A stretch of 64,000 bases of DNA from Streptomyces peucetius (GCF_025854275.1 NZ_CP107567.1:1984001-2048000), one strand, 5' to 3'; positions 37,091 to 45,933 are shown, numbered from the stretch's first letter. The notes: generated by a model not told the origin, from the letters alone. Numbers and translations: made by a program.

Positions 37091-37109
37091 TGAGGCTAAC
37101 CTAACCTTA
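37091..37109 (-). promoter_or_regulatory. Iron box (DmdR/IdeR-type operator) of bfd
   Basis: On the minus strand, TAAGGTTAGGTTAGCCTCA matches the 19-bp DtxR-family consensus TTAGGTTAGGCTAACCTAA at 15 positions. It lies 53-71 bp upstream of the bfd start, so iron-dependent repression is expected. Confidence 0.75.
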
Positions 37110-37141
37110 CCCGCCGTCCCCGGACCGCAAAAGTCCCGCAT

Positions 37142-37186
37142 ATGACAGTAGGGCGTGGATCACATCGATCCACGCCCCACTGTCAT
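37142..37186 (-). terminator. Terminator of the DAHP synthase gene
   Basis: ATGACAGT pairs with ACTGTCAT and GGGCGTGGATC with GATCCACGCCC around an ACATC loop, interrupted by one A-C pair. This 20-position stem starts 7 bp after the stop at 37193. Confidence 0.75.
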
Positions 37187-37192
37187 TGATCA

Positions 37193-38545
37193 CTACTGGT
37201 TGCGGTACATCTCCGCCACCAGGAAGGCCAGGTCCAGTGACTGGCTGCGGTTGAGCCGGGGATCGCAGGCCGTCTCGTAGCGCTGGTGCAGATCGTCGAC
37301 GAAGATCTCGTCGCCGCCGCCCACGCATTCGGTGACGTCGTCACCGGTGAGCTCGACATGGATGCCGCCCGGGTGGGTGCCGAGCGCCTTGTGGACCTCG
37401 AAGAAGCCCTTGACCTCGTCGAGCACGTCGTCGAAGCGGCGCGTCTTGTGCCCGGACGCCGCCTCGAAGGTGTTGCCGTGCATCGGGTCGGTCACCCAGG
37501 CGACGGTCGCGCCCGAGGCCGTGACCTTCTCGACCAGCTCGGGGAGCTTGTCGCGGACCTTGTCGGCGCCCATGCGGACGATGAAGGTCAGCCGACCGGG
37601 CTCCCGGTCGGGGTCGAGACGGTCGACGTAGGTCAGCGCCTCGTCCACCGTCGTCGTCGGCCCCAGCTTGATGCCGATCGGGTTGCGGATCCTGGAGGCG
37701 AACTCGATGTGCGCGCCGTCCAGCTGGCGGGTGCGCTCACCGATCCAGACCATGTGGCCCGAGGTGTTGTACAGCCGTCCCGTGCGGGAGTCGGTACGCG
37801 TCAGGGCCGACTCGTAGTCCAGCAGCAGGGCCTCGTGGGAGGCGTAGAACTCGACCGTGCGGAACTCCGCAGGGTCGGTGCCGCACGCCTTCATGAAGTT
37901 CAGCGCGTTGTCGATCTCACGGGCGAGCTGCTCGTAGCGCTGACCGGACGGGGAGGACTTCACGAAGTCCTGGTTCCAGGCGTGCACCTGGCGCAGGTCG
38001 GCGTAGCCGCCGGTGGTGAAGGCGCGGACCAGGTTGAGCGTCGAGGCGGAGGCGTTGTACATCCGCTTCAGGCGCTCGGGGTCCGGGACACGGGCCGCCT
38101 CGGTGAAGTCGAAGCCGTTGACGGAGTCGCCGCGGTAGGTCGGCAGGGTCACACCGTCGCGGGTCTCGGTCGGCTTGGAGCGCGGCTTCGAGTACTGGCC
38201 GGCGATCCGGCCGACCTTCACCACGGGCACGGAGGCGGCGTAGGTGAGGACCGCGCCCATCTGGAGCAGGGTCTTGAGCTTGGCCCGGATCTGATCGGCG
38301 GACACCGCGTCGAACGATTCGGCGCAGTCGCCGCCCTGGAGCAGGAACGCCTCGCCCTTGGCGACGGCTCCCATCCGGGCGCGCAGCTGGTCGCACTCGC
38401 CCGCGAAGACGAGCGGCGGATACGACTCGAGGTCCGCGACTACTTCGCGCAGAGCCTCGGCATCGGGGTACTCGGGCTGCTGCGCCGCGGGCAGGTTTCG
38501 CCAGGTGTTGCCACCAACGAGGGTGGTCTTAGCGTTCACGGTCAC
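37193..38545 (-). CDS. aroH: Class II DAHP synthase
   Basis: The enzyme joins phosphoenolpyruvate and erythrose 4-phosphate, the first step of the shikimate pathway. The 450-residue plant-type (class II) protein has LLQGGDCAESF, RGDSVNGF, HMVWIGERTRQLDGAHIEF, WVTDPMHGNT and GGIHVELTGDDVTEC. The GTG at 38545 (VTVNAK) is preferred: TAATGT (38553-38558, minus) lies 7 nt upstream, as in leaderless genes. It diverges from the trp attenuator and anthranilate synthase, which use its product. Confidence 0.95.
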   Translation of the reverse strand: MTVNAKTTLVGGNTWRNLPAAQQPEYPDAEALREVVADLESYPPLVFAGECDQLRARMGAVAKGEAFLLQGGDCAESFDAVSADQIRAKLKTLLQMGAVLTYAASVPVVKVGRIAGQYSKPRSKPTETRDGVTLPTYRGDSVNGFDFTEAARVPDPERLKRMYNASASTLNLVRAFTTGGYADLRQVHAWNQDFVKSSPSGQRYEQLAREIDNALNFMKACGTDPAEFRTVEFYASHEALLLDYESALTRTDSRTGRLYNTSGHMVWIGERTRQLDGAHIEFASRIRNPIGIKLGPTTTVDEALTYVDRLDPDREPGRLTFIVRMGADKVRDKLPELVEKVTASGATVAWVTDPMHGNTFEAASGHKTRRFDDVLDEVKGFFEVHKALGTHPGGIHVELTGDDVTECVGGGDEIFVDDLHQRYETACDPRLNRSQSLDLAFLVAEMYRNQ

Positions 38546-38690
38546 CCTGTCAACATTACGGGGTCCCGGAGAGCGTCCACGCCGCCGCTCAGTAAGTGAG
38601 ACGGCCACTGCGCGGGCACCCCCGCCGCATCGCGCGCGTCCGGGGCCCGCCAGGGCCCGGACGTCGCTGCGGCGCCGGGCAGGGATGCGT

Positions 38691-38696
38691 TATGGT
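38691..38696 (+). promoter_or_regulatory. -10 box of the trp leader transcript
   Basis: TATGGT lies 7 nt before the leader peptide ATG at 38704, so the leader message would begin at or near its start codon. No clear -35 box is seen. Confidence 0.5.
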
Positions 38697-38703
38697 CGGC
38701 GGC

Positions 38704-38760
38704 ATGTTGGCGCAGCAGGCACAGAGCTGGTGGTGGACCGCACATTCGGCGGCCCACTGA
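38704..38760 (+). CDS. trpL: trp leader peptide (18 residues, Trp-Trp-Trp)
   Basis: The ORF encodes MLAQQAQSWWWTAHSAAH, with three consecutive Trp codons at 38728-38736. It is followed by an attenuator hairpin (38786-38810) and then the anthranilate synthase gene. Stalling at the Trp codons when charged tRNA-Trp is scarce would favour the antiterminator. S. venezuelae is known to have a trp attenuator before its trpEG gene. The ATG may be leaderless. Confidence 0.9.
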   Translation: MLAQQAQSWWWTAHSAAH

Positions 38761-38810
38761 TACATCGCGCGCAACATCCGATCGCGAAGGCCGCCCGAGG
38801 GGCGGCCTTC
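38748..38810 (+). promoter_or_regulatory. trp attenuator (antiterminator and terminator)
   Basis: GGCGGCC at 38748-38754 can pair with GGCCGCC at 38789-38795 (antiterminator). The same segment otherwise pairs in the terminator GAAGGCCGCCC/GGGCGGCCTTC (38786-38796 with 38800-38810, GAG loop), followed by AGTCTTTCCC. A ribosome at the leader stop would cover 38748-38754 and allow the terminator. Confidence 0.88.
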
Positions 38811-38868
38811 AGTCTTTCCCGCGGCCAGCGGGGACCGGCCGTTCCTCCCACCCGGAAGGAACCGACCG

Positions 38869-40764
38869 ATGATCATCAGCAGACTGCTCGAGGACGACTG
38901 CCCGCCCTTCGCGCTGCTGCGCCGGCGCACTCCCGGCCATGACCACGACGTCGTCGAGGTGCTGATCGGCGAGGTGCGGGAGGTGGAGCGGCTCGCGGCC
39001 GTGCCGGTGGGCGAGGGGCCCTCGCTCGCCCTCGTCCCGTTCCGCCAGATCGCGGAGCGCGGCTTCGACGTCACCGACGACGGGACACCACTGTCGGTGC
39101 TGGTCGCCGACGAGTGCCACCGGCTTCCGCTCGCGGAGGCGCTGTCCGCGCTCCCCCGCCGTGCCGTGCGCGTCGAGAACGGGGAGTTCGACGTCGACGA
39201 CGAGGAGTACGCCGGCATCGTCCGTCGCGTCATCGAGGACGAGATCGGCCGCGGCGAGGGGGCGAACTTCGTCATCCGCCGCACGTTCACCGGGCGGATC
39301 CCCGGCTTCGGCCACGCCGACGCGCTCGCGCTGTTCCGCCGGCTGCTGACCGGCGAGCGGGGCGCGTACTGGACCTTCGTCGTGCACACCGGCGAGCGGA
39401 CCCTGGTCGGCGCGAGCCCCGAGGTGCATGTGCGCATGAGCGGGGGCACGGTCGTCATGAATCCGATCAGCGGCACCTTCCGCTATCCGCCCGAGGGGCC
39501 CACGGCCGAGGCGCTGCTCGGCTTCCTCGACGACCGCAAGGAGCGCGAGGAGCTCTCCATGGTGGTCGACGAGGAGCTGAAGATGATGTGCGCGGTCGGC
39601 GACATGGGTGGTGTCGTCGTCGGCCCCCGGCTCAAGGAGATGTCCCATCTCGCGCACACCGAGTACGAGTTGCGGGGGCGGTCCTCCCTCGATGTGCGCG
39701 AGGTGCTGAAGGAGACCATGTTCGCGGCCACGGTCACCGGCTCGCCGGTGCAGAACGCCTGCCGGGTCATCGGGCGCCACGAGGTGGGCGGGCGCGGCTA
39801 CTACGCGGGTGCCCTGGCGCTGATCGGGCAGGACGCGGGCGGCGCGCAGACGCTGGACTCGCCGATCCTGATCCGCACCGCCGACATCGACGCCGCCGGG
39901 ACGCTGCGGGTGCCCGTCGGGGCGACGCTGGTGCGGCACTCGGACCCGGCGGGCGAGGTCGCGGAGACCCACGCCAAGGCGGCCGGCGTGCTGGCCGCGC
40001 TGGGCGTGCGGCCCGGTCCGACCCGTACGCACGAGGCGGTCCCGCAGCTGGCCGAGGATCCGCGGGTGCGGGCCGCGCTCGACTCACGGCGGGCCGATCT
40101 GGCGCCGTTCTGGCTGCGGATGCAGGACGGGATGTCCTGCGCCCACGGCGCTCGGGGAGCGTCCGCGCCGTTGTCGGGGCACGCCCTGGTCGTCGACGGC
40201 GAGGACACCTTCACCGCGATGCTGGCGCATCTGCTGCGCTCGACCGGGCTCGACGTGACGGTCCTGCGGTTCGACGAGCCGGGGCTGCGGGAGCGGGCGC
40301 TCACTCACCGGGGACCTGTGGTGCTCGGCCCGGGCCCGGGCGACCCGGTCGACACCACCGATCCGAAGATGCAGTTCCTGCGGGCGCTCGCGGCCGATCT
40401 GCTGAAGGGACACCGTCACGGGCTGCTGGGCGTGTGCCTGGGACACGAGCTGCTGGCCGCGGAGCTGGGGCTGGAGATCGTCCGCAAGGACGAGCCGTAC
40501 CAGGGGGCGCAGGAGCGAATCGACTTCTTCGGCCGCCCGGAGACGGTCGGCTTCTACAACAGCTTTACGGCCCGCTGCGACGAGGCCGCCGCGGCCGAGC
40601 TCGCCATGCACCGGATCGAGCTGAGCCGGGACGAGGCCACTGGGGAGGTGCACGCGCTGCGCGGCGGCGGCTTCGCCGGGGTGCAGTTCCACCCCGAGTC
40701 GGTGCTCACCATGAACGGCGCGGCGCTGACGGCGTCGCTGCTCGCCGGGGTGCTGGTCGGATAG
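38869..40764 (+). CDS. trpE: Fused anthranilate synthase TrpE-TrpG
   Basis: One protein of 631 residues holds the chorismate-binding domain (about 80-400; MNPISGTFRYP, DEELKMMC, ETMFAATVTGSPVQNA) and a glutamine amidotransferase domain (about 430-630; LLGVCLGHELLA with catalytic Cys, GVQFHPESVL with His and Glu). It turns chorismate and glutamine into anthranilate for tryptophan. This fusion resembles the phenazine PhzE enzymes, but the attenuator in front points to tryptophan supply. GGAAGG lies before the ATG. Confidence 0.93.
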   Translation: MIISRLLEDDCPPFALLRRRTPGHDHDVVEVLIGEVREVERLAAVPVGEGPSLALVPFRQIAERGFDVTDDGTPLSVLVADECHRLPLAEALSALPRRAVRVENGEFDVDDEEYAGIVRRVIEDEIGRGEGANFVIRRTFTGRIPGFGHADALALFRRLLTGERGAYWTFVVHTGERTLVGASPEVHVRMSGGTVVMNPISGTFRYPPEGPTAEALLGFLDDRKEREELSMVVDEELKMMCAVGDMGGVVVGPRLKEMSHLAHTEYELRGRSSLDVREVLKETMFAATVTGSPVQNACRVIGRHEVGGRGYYAGALALIGQDAGGAQTLDSPILIRTADIDAAGTLRVPVGATLVRHSDPAGEVAETHAKAAGVLAALGVRPGPTRTHEAVPQLAEDPRVRAALDSRRADLAPFWLRMQDGMSCAHGARGASAPLSGHALVVDGEDTFTAMLAHLLRSTGLDVTVLRFDEPGLRERALTHRGPVVLGPGPGDPVDTTDPKMQFLRALAADLLKGHRHGLLGVCLGHELLAAELGLEIVRKDEPYQGAQERIDFFGRPETVGFYNSFTARCDEAAAAELAMHRIELSRDEATGEVHALRGGGFAGVQFHPESVLTMNGAALTASLLAGVLVG

Positions 40765-40780
40765 CGGAGCCCCGGGGCCG

Positions 40781-41785
40781 TCAGGGGGTGGGCGCGGCGG
40801 GGACGAGGACGTTCTCGCTGCGCCGGCCCGCCAGATAGTCGTCGATGTTGCGCGCCGTGGTGTCCACGATCTGGGCGACGGCTTCCGCGGTGTAGTACGC
40901 CTGGTGCGAGGTGACCAGCACGTTCGGGAAGGTCACCAGCCGGGCCAGGGTGTCGTCGTCGACCGCTTCCATGGACCTGTCGAGGAAGAACAGGCCCGCC
41001 TCCGCCTCGTACACGTCGAGCCCCACCCCGGCGAAGCGGCCCTTGCGCAGTTCACCGACGAGGGCGTCGCTGTCGATCAGGCCCCCGCGGCTGGAGTTGA
41101 CCAGGATCGCGTCGTCCTTCATGGCCCGCAGTTCACCCGCGCCGATCAGATGCCTGGTGGCGGGCATCAGCGGTACGTGCAGGCTGACCAGGTCGGCGGC
41201 GGTGAGGAGTTGGTCCTTGTCGACGTACTTCATGCCCAGTTCGACGCAGGCCGGGTTGGGCGCCAGGTCCCAGCCGAGCAGCTCCATGCCGTAGCCGTGG
41301 GCGATCCGGGTGAACGCCTCACCGATCTTGCCCGTACCGAGCACACCGACGGTGCGGCCGCGCATGTCGCGGCCCATCAGCCCGTCCAGCCGGAAGTCGA
41401 AGTCGCGGGTGCGCATCGAGGCGCGCACGATACGGCGGTTGACGGCCATGGCCAGCGTCCAGGCGAACTCGGCGACGGAGTACGGCGAGTAGTACGACAC
41501 CCGCGCGACGGTCAGGCCGAGCCGCGCGGCCACGTCGAGGTCGATGTTGTTGAAGCCGGTGGAGCGCTGGGCGATCATCGCCGTGCCGCCGGCGGCGAGC
41601 CTCTGCAGCACCTCCGCGTCCAGCTGGGCGTTGACGCTGGTGGAGATCACCTCGTGGCCTGCGGCGATGGCGGCGGTGTCCACGCCCAGGAACACGTCCA
41701 GGCAGCGGACCGTGTGGGTCCCCGCGAACGCCTTCTCGATCAGCGGCTTCTCGTCGGGCTGGACGCCGAAGGCGAGGATTTCCAC
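40781..41785 (-). CDS. D-2-hydroxyacid dehydrogenase (D-lactate dehydrogenase type)
   Basis: The 334-residue NAD-dependent enzyme resembles fermentative D-lactate dehydrogenases: AQRSTGFNNIDL, the dinucleotide motif TVGVLGTGKIGEAF, the catalytic Arg in VNSSRGGLID, Glu in DVYEAEAGLF and His in LVTSHQAYYTAEA. It ends 17 bp from the convergent trpE stop. An inverted repeat at 41806-41840 lies just upstream. In an aerobic Streptomyces it may serve in low oxygen. Confidence 0.88.
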   Translation of the reverse strand: MEILAFGVQPDEKPLIEKAFAGTHTVRCLDVFLGVDTAAIAAGHEVISTSVNAQLDAEVLQRLAAGGTAMIAQRSTGFNNIDLDVAARLGLTVARVSYYSPYSVAEFAWTLAMAVNRRIVRASMRTRDFDFRLDGLMGRDMRGRTVGVLGTGKIGEAFTRIAHGYGMELLGWDLAPNPACVELGMKYVDKDQLLTAADLVSLHVPLMPATRHLIGAGELRAMKDDAILVNSSRGGLIDSDALVGELRKGRFAGVGLDVYEAEAGLFFLDRSMEAVDDDTLARLVTFPNVLVTSHQAYYTAEAVAQIVDTTARNIDDYLAGRRSENVLVPAAPTP

Positions 41786-41805
41786 GGATTCTCCCGGTTT
41801 ACGAG

Positions 41806-41840
41806 CTGTGGGCCGGATATCGCGAATATACGGCCCACAG
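41806..41840. promoter_or_regulatory. Inverted repeat upstream of the D-lactate dehydrogenase
   Basis: CTGTGGGCCG and CGGCCCACAG face each other across 15 bp, with inner ATAT repeats pairing too (14 of 15 positions, 5-nt loop). It starts 21 bp upstream of the dehydrogenase and 57 bp after the pfkA stop. It is either the pfkA terminator or an operator. It does not match the Rex consensus. Confidence 0.55.
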
Positions 41841-41896
41841 TCCGTCGCGTCAGCGGAGGCACATCGCGTCCGCCGCGCCGGGTCGTCCCGGTCGCG

Positions 41897-42925
41897 TCAG
41901 CCGAAGAAGACGCCGACCTCCTCGTAGAGCTTCGGGTCGACCGTCTTGAGCCTGGCCGTCGCCTCGGCGATCGGGACCCGCACGATGTCGGTGCCCTGGA
42001 GCGCGACCATCTTGCCGAAGTCGCCGTCCCGGACGGCATCGATGGCGTGCAGCCCGAAACGGGTGGCCAGCCAGCGGTCGAAGGCGCTCGGGGTGCCGCC
42101 GCGCTGAACGTGGCCGAGGACGGTGGTGCGGGCCTCCTTGCCCGTACGGCTCTCGATCTGCTTGGCCAGCCACTCGCCCACGCCGGAGAGCCGGACATGG
42201 CCGAACGAGTCCAGCGTGCCGTCCTTGAGGACCGCCTCGCCGTCCTTGGGCACGGCACCCTCCGCGACGACCACGATCGGGGCGTAGCTCGCCTTGAACC
42301 GGGAGGTGACCCAGGCACAGACCTGGTCGACGTCGAAGCGCTGCTCGGGGATGAGGATGACGTTGGCACCGCCCGCGAGGCCCGAATGAAGGGCGATCCA
42401 GCCCGCGTGACGCCCCATCACCTCGACGACGAGGACGCGCATATGGGACTCGGCGGTGGTGTGCAGGCGGTCGATCGCCTCGGTGGCGATGCCGACGGCG
42501 GTGTCGAAGCCGAAGGTGTAGTCGGTGGCGGACAGGTCGTTGTCGATGGTCTTGGGCACGCCGACGCACGGGACGCCGTACTCGTCGTACAGCCGTGCCG
42601 CGACACCGAGGGTGTCCTCGCCGCCGATCGCGACGAGCGCGTCCACCTCCTGCTTGGCGATGTTCTCCTTGATCCGGCGGATGCCGTCCGCTTCCTTCAG
42701 CGGGTTGGTGCGGGAGGAGCCGAGGATCGTGCCGCCGCGGGGCAGGATGCCGCGGACGGTCGGGATGTCGAGCGGGACGGTGTCGCCTTCGAGCGGTCCG
42801 CGCCAGCCGTCGCGGTAGCCGGTGAACTCGTAGCCGTACTCCTGCACACCCTTGCGGACGAGGCCGCGGATGACCGCGTTGAGGCCGGGGCAGTCGCCGC
42901 CCCCGGTCAGTACTCCGACGCGCAT
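41897..42925 (-). CDS. pfkA: 6-phosphofructokinase
   Basis: The enzyme phosphorylates fructose 6-phosphate. The 342 residues show the A-type PFK motifs GGGDCPGLNAVIRG, PKTIDNDL (substrate/catalytic Asp), EVMGRHAGW and LGHVQRGG. The phosphoryl-donor site reads GGEDTLG. Sequences with this residue pattern in actinobacteria use ATP, but the donor is best tested. ATG has GAAGGGAAG upstream. Confidence 0.93.
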   Translation of the reverse strand: MRVGVLTGGGDCPGLNAVIRGLVRKGVQEYGYEFTGYRDGWRGPLEGDTVPLDIPTVRGILPRGGTILGSSRTNPLKEADGIRRIKENIAKQEVDALVAIGGEDTLGVAARLYDEYGVPCVGVPKTIDNDLSATDYTFGFDTAVGIATEAIDRLHTTAESHMRVLVVEVMGRHAGWIALHSGLAGGANVILIPEQRFDVDQVCAWVTSRFKASYAPIVVVAEGAVPKDGEAVLKDGTLDSFGHVRLSGVGEWLAKQIESRTGKEARTTVLGHVQRGGTPSAFDRWLATRFGLHAIDAVRDGDFGKMVALQGTDIVRVPIAEATARLKTVDPKLYEEVGVFFG

Positions 42926-43086
42926 GGAAAACTTCCCTTCGCCTGGTGAGCCCTATGACCGTCACGCTAATGGTGACGCAGGTCACTCAGGGATGGGCCG
43001 AACGGTCAATTCCTGTGGAATGAAGCGGCGTTGACCGAACACCATTCACTCGTACGGGTACCAGTGCCGGGCGTTCACAAGCACCG

Positions 43087-43761
43087 TCAGGCGTCGTCCA
43101 GACCGCGCTCGATCGCGTACCGCACCAGCTCGACGCGGTTGTGCAGCTGCAGCTTGCCCAGGGTGTTCTGCACATGGTTCTGCACGGTGCGGTGCGAGAT
43201 GACCAGCCGCTCCGCGATCTGCTTGTACGACAGACCCTTGGCCACCAGGCGCAGCACCTCGGTCTCGCGCTCGGTCAGCTGCGGCGCCTTCGGCTCGTCG
43301 CCGCCCGCCGCCGGTGCCGGCTCGGAGGCGAGGCGCCGGTACTCCCCCAGGACCAGACCCGCGAGGCCCGGCGTGAACACCGGGTCGCCCGCCGCCGTGC
43401 GGCGCACGGCGTCCGTCAGCTCCTCGGTGCTGGCCGACTTCAGCAGATAGCCGGTGGCGCCCGACTTGACCGCCTCCAGGACGTCGGCGTGCTCACCGCT
43501 GGCGGACAGCACCAGCACCCGCAGTCCGGGCAGGGCGGAGACGAGCTCCTTGCACACCTGCACGCCCGGCATCTTGGGCAGGTTGAGGTCCAGTACGAGC
43601 ACATCGGGCGTGACGGCCCTGGCCCGGCGGACGGCCTGCGCGCCGTCTCCCGCGGTGGCGACGACCTCGAACCCGGCCGCGGCCAGGTCGCGGGCGACCG
43701 CGTCCAGCCACATCGGATGGTCGTCGACCACCATCACCCTGATCGTCTGCTGCTCGGTCAT
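43087..43761 (-). CDS. macR: NarL/LuxR-type response regulator, MacR-like
   Basis: The 224 residues have a receiver domain (VVDDHPMW, phosphorylated Asp in VLVLDLNLPK) and a LuxR helix-turn-helix (LTERETEVLRLVAKGLSYKQIAERL, in two parts). It overlaps the kinase gene by ATGA. Position between pfkA and plsC matches MacRS of S. coelicolor, which controls morphogenesis genes; orthology is inferred from gene order. Confidence 0.85.
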   Translation of the reverse strand: MTEQQTIRVMVVDDHPMWLDAVARDLAAAGFEVVATAGDGAQAVRRARAVTPDVLVLDLNLPKMPGVQVCKELVSALPGLRVLVLSASGEHADVLEAVKSGATGYLLKSASTEELTDAVRRTAAGDPVFTPGLAGLVLGEYRRLASEPAPAAGGDEPKAPQLTERETEVLRLVAKGLSYKQIAERLVISHRTVQNHVQNTLGKLQLHNRVELVRYAIERGLDDA

Positions 43762-44966
43762 CTTCCTGCCTTCCCCCGTGGGATCCTCAGTTCTACTTCC
43801 GTGCCCTGGCCGGGGACCGAGACCAGCTCGGCCGTCCCGCCGAGATCCCGCAGCCGCCCCCGGATGGACTGGGCGACTCCGAGCCGCCCCTCCCCCGCCG
43901 CCTGCGCGAGCCGGCCCTCCGCGATGCCCGGTCCGTCGTCCCTGACCGTCACGATCACCTCGTCGGGCCAGTCCTCGACCAGGATCCACGCCCGGGCGGC
44001 CTCCCCCGCGTGCTTGCGCACATTGTCCAGGGCGGCGCCGACAGCGGCCGCGAGTTCACGGGCCGCCGCCCGGTCCATCAGCACGGGGGCGCCCGGCTCC
44101 GACAGCGTCACCCGCGATCCGGCGTGCGGGGAGAGAAGCGTCCGCAGGTCGGCCGGCTGCGCCGGTCCGTCGTCGTCCGGTACGTCCACGATCCGCACGA
44201 CCGCGCCCTGCGACTCGTCCTCGGACACCCGGGAGGCGGGGACCAGGCCGCCGGCGACCAGGTTCCGCAACGCGACCTCCTGCTCGCCGGCCATCCGGCC
44301 GAGCTCCTCGGCCTCGCCGCCCAGCGCCGTGCCGCGCCGCTGCACCATCGCCAGCACCTGCAGGACGCTGTCGTGGATGTCGCGCGCCAGGCGCTCCCGC
44401 TCGCGGGTCGCGGCCTCGATCTCCAGCGCGCGGGCGAGGGTGCGCTCGGAGGCCCGGGCCACCTCGACGACGTAGCCGATCGCTATGGAGGCCACCCACA
44501 CCAGCAGCACGTTGTGGAACGTGTCCCGGCTGGGCTCGCCCCGCTCGACGATGTTGGCGACGGCGACGAACGAGGACGCGAAACCGGCCCAGCGCCAGCC
44601 GCCCTTGATGGCGAAGGCGAGCACCGAGCCCGCCGTCCAGATCGACGGGAGGGTCGGGCCGTCCTGGGTCTGGGCGTGGGCATCGGCCAGCGGGGTGAGC
44701 ATGATGCCGGTCAGTGCGACGGTCAGGTCCGCCACCAGGAAGGCTTTGGTGCAGCGCGCCGCGTTGGCCACCTTGGGCAGGGTGGCGAGGGTCCACACGA
44801 CCAGCACCGCGAGGAAGCAGACCGCGACCATGGGGCGCTCGAAGTTCTGCCGGGTGAAGACGAACAGCAGCACCGCGTAGACCATGGTCAGTACGCGGTA
44901 GGCGGTCAGCGCGCGCCACAGCGGCAGCTCGACCGACATCCGCACGACTCTCTCGCGCCTGGCCAT
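43758..44966 (-). CDS. macS: Histidine kinase, MacS-like
   Basis: The 402-residue sensor has about five membrane helices (residues about 20-170), a HisKA_3-type phosphoacceptor motif (RERLARDIHDSVLQVLAMV) and an ATPase domain (AALDNVRKHAG, DDGPGI). It is the partner of the response regulator that follows it. The ATG at 44966 has GGTGGGGGG upstream; frames to 45053 add an Arg-rich stretch and are less likely. Confidence 0.85.
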   Translation of the reverse strand: MARRERVVRMSVELPLWRALTAYRVLTMVYAVLLFVFTRQNFERPMVAVCFLAVLVVWTLATLPKVANAARCTKAFLVADLTVALTGIMLTPLADAHAQTQDGPTLPSIWTAGSVLAFAIKGGWRWAGFASSFVAVANIVERGEPSRDTFHNVLLVWVASIAIGYVVEVARASERTLARALEIEAATRERERLARDIHDSVLQVLAMVQRRGTALGGEAEELGRMAGEQEVALRNLVAGGLVPASRVSEDESQGAVVRIVDVPDDDGPAQPADLRTLLSPHAGSRVTLSEPGAPVLMDRAAARELAAAVGAALDNVRKHAGEAARAWILVEDWPDEVIVTVRDDGPGIAEGRLAQAAGEGRLGVAQSIRGRLRDLGGTAELVSVPGQGTEVELRIPRGKAGR

Positions 44967-44997
44967 GTCCCCCACCCCGTACCGGTGCCGCGGCGGC

Positions 44998-45759
44998 TCA
45001 GGCGGCCGGCCGCTGCGACTTCTTCGCCTTCTCGGCCTTCTCGGCCTCGGCACGGGCGGCCTTCTCGGCCTTCTCCGCGTCGGCGATCCGGCGCTTCGCG
45101 GCCGTCGCGTAGATGTCGACGTACTCCTGACCGGACAGCTTCATGATCTCGTACATGACCTCATCGGTCACCGAACGCAGAATGAAGCGGTCGCCCTCCA
45201 TGCCGTGGTAGCGGCTGAAGTCCAGCGGCTTCCCGATCCGGATACCCGGACGCATCAGCTTGGGGATCACCTTGCCGGGCGGCTGGATCTTCTCGGTGTC
45301 GATCATCGCGACGGGGATCACCGGCGCGCCCGTGGCGAGCGCCACACGTGCGAGACCGCCCGGCTTGCCCCGGTAGAGGCGGCCGTCCGGGGAACGAGTG
45401 CCCTCCGGGTAGATACCGAACAGTCCACCGGACTCGATGACGTCGATACCGGCCTTGATCGCCGCCTCGCCGGCGCCGCGCGCGCCCGAGCGGTCCACGG
45501 GGAGCTGACCGACGCCCTTGAAGAACGCGGCCGTCATCCGGCCCTTCACACCGGGCGAGGTGAAGTACTCGGCCTTCGCGATGAACGTGACCTTGCGGTC
45601 CAGCACCGCGGGCAGGAAGAACGAGTCGGAGAACGACAGATGATTGCTCGCGAGGATCGCGGGGCCCTCTGCGGGAACGTTCTCCAGACCCTCCACCCAG
45701 GGCCTGAAGGCAAGCTTCAGCGAGCCTCCGATGGAGAACTTCATGGCGCCGTAGATCAA
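44998..45759 (-). CDS. plsC: 1-acyl-glycerol-3-phosphate acyltransferase PlsC
   Basis: PlsC makes phosphatidic acid by the second acylation of glycerol 3-phosphate. The 253 residues have NHLSFSDSF (the catalytic NHxxxxD box) and YPEGTRSPDG. A charged Lys/Ala/Glu-rich tail follows. The TTG at 45759 is chosen because AGGAGG lies 8 nt upstream; the in-frame ATG at 45744 has no site. Confidence 0.9.
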   Translation of the reverse strand: MIYGAMKFSIGGSLKLAFRPWVEGLENVPAEGPAILASNHLSFSDSFFLPAVLDRKVTFIAKAEYFTSPGVKGRMTAAFFKGVGQLPVDRSGARGAGEAAIKAGIDVIESGGLFGIYPEGTRSPDGRLYRGKPGGLARVALATGAPVIPVAMIDTEKIQPPGKVIPKLMRPGIRIGKPLDFSRYHGMEGDRFILRSVTDEVMYEIMKLSGQEYVDIYATAAKRRIADAEKAEKAARAEAEKAEKAKKSQRPAA

Positions 45760-45933
45760 CTCGAATGCCTCCTGTTGCCGTCGAACAGACCTTAACCCGA
45801 CGCCCGCCCCCGTCCCTCCGCGCCGGGTCACGTCACAACCGCCCCGCCGTGTGGATACGGCCCTGGTCGGTGTCGGTCCGGTCGCGTACCGTGAAGTGCA
45901 CCGTTCGACCCTCCCGCACACCTCGCACATCCC

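Noticed and set aside
41806..41840. Rex operator for the D-lactate dehydrogenase
   Set aside because: The repeat lacks the TTGTGAA...TTCACAA core.
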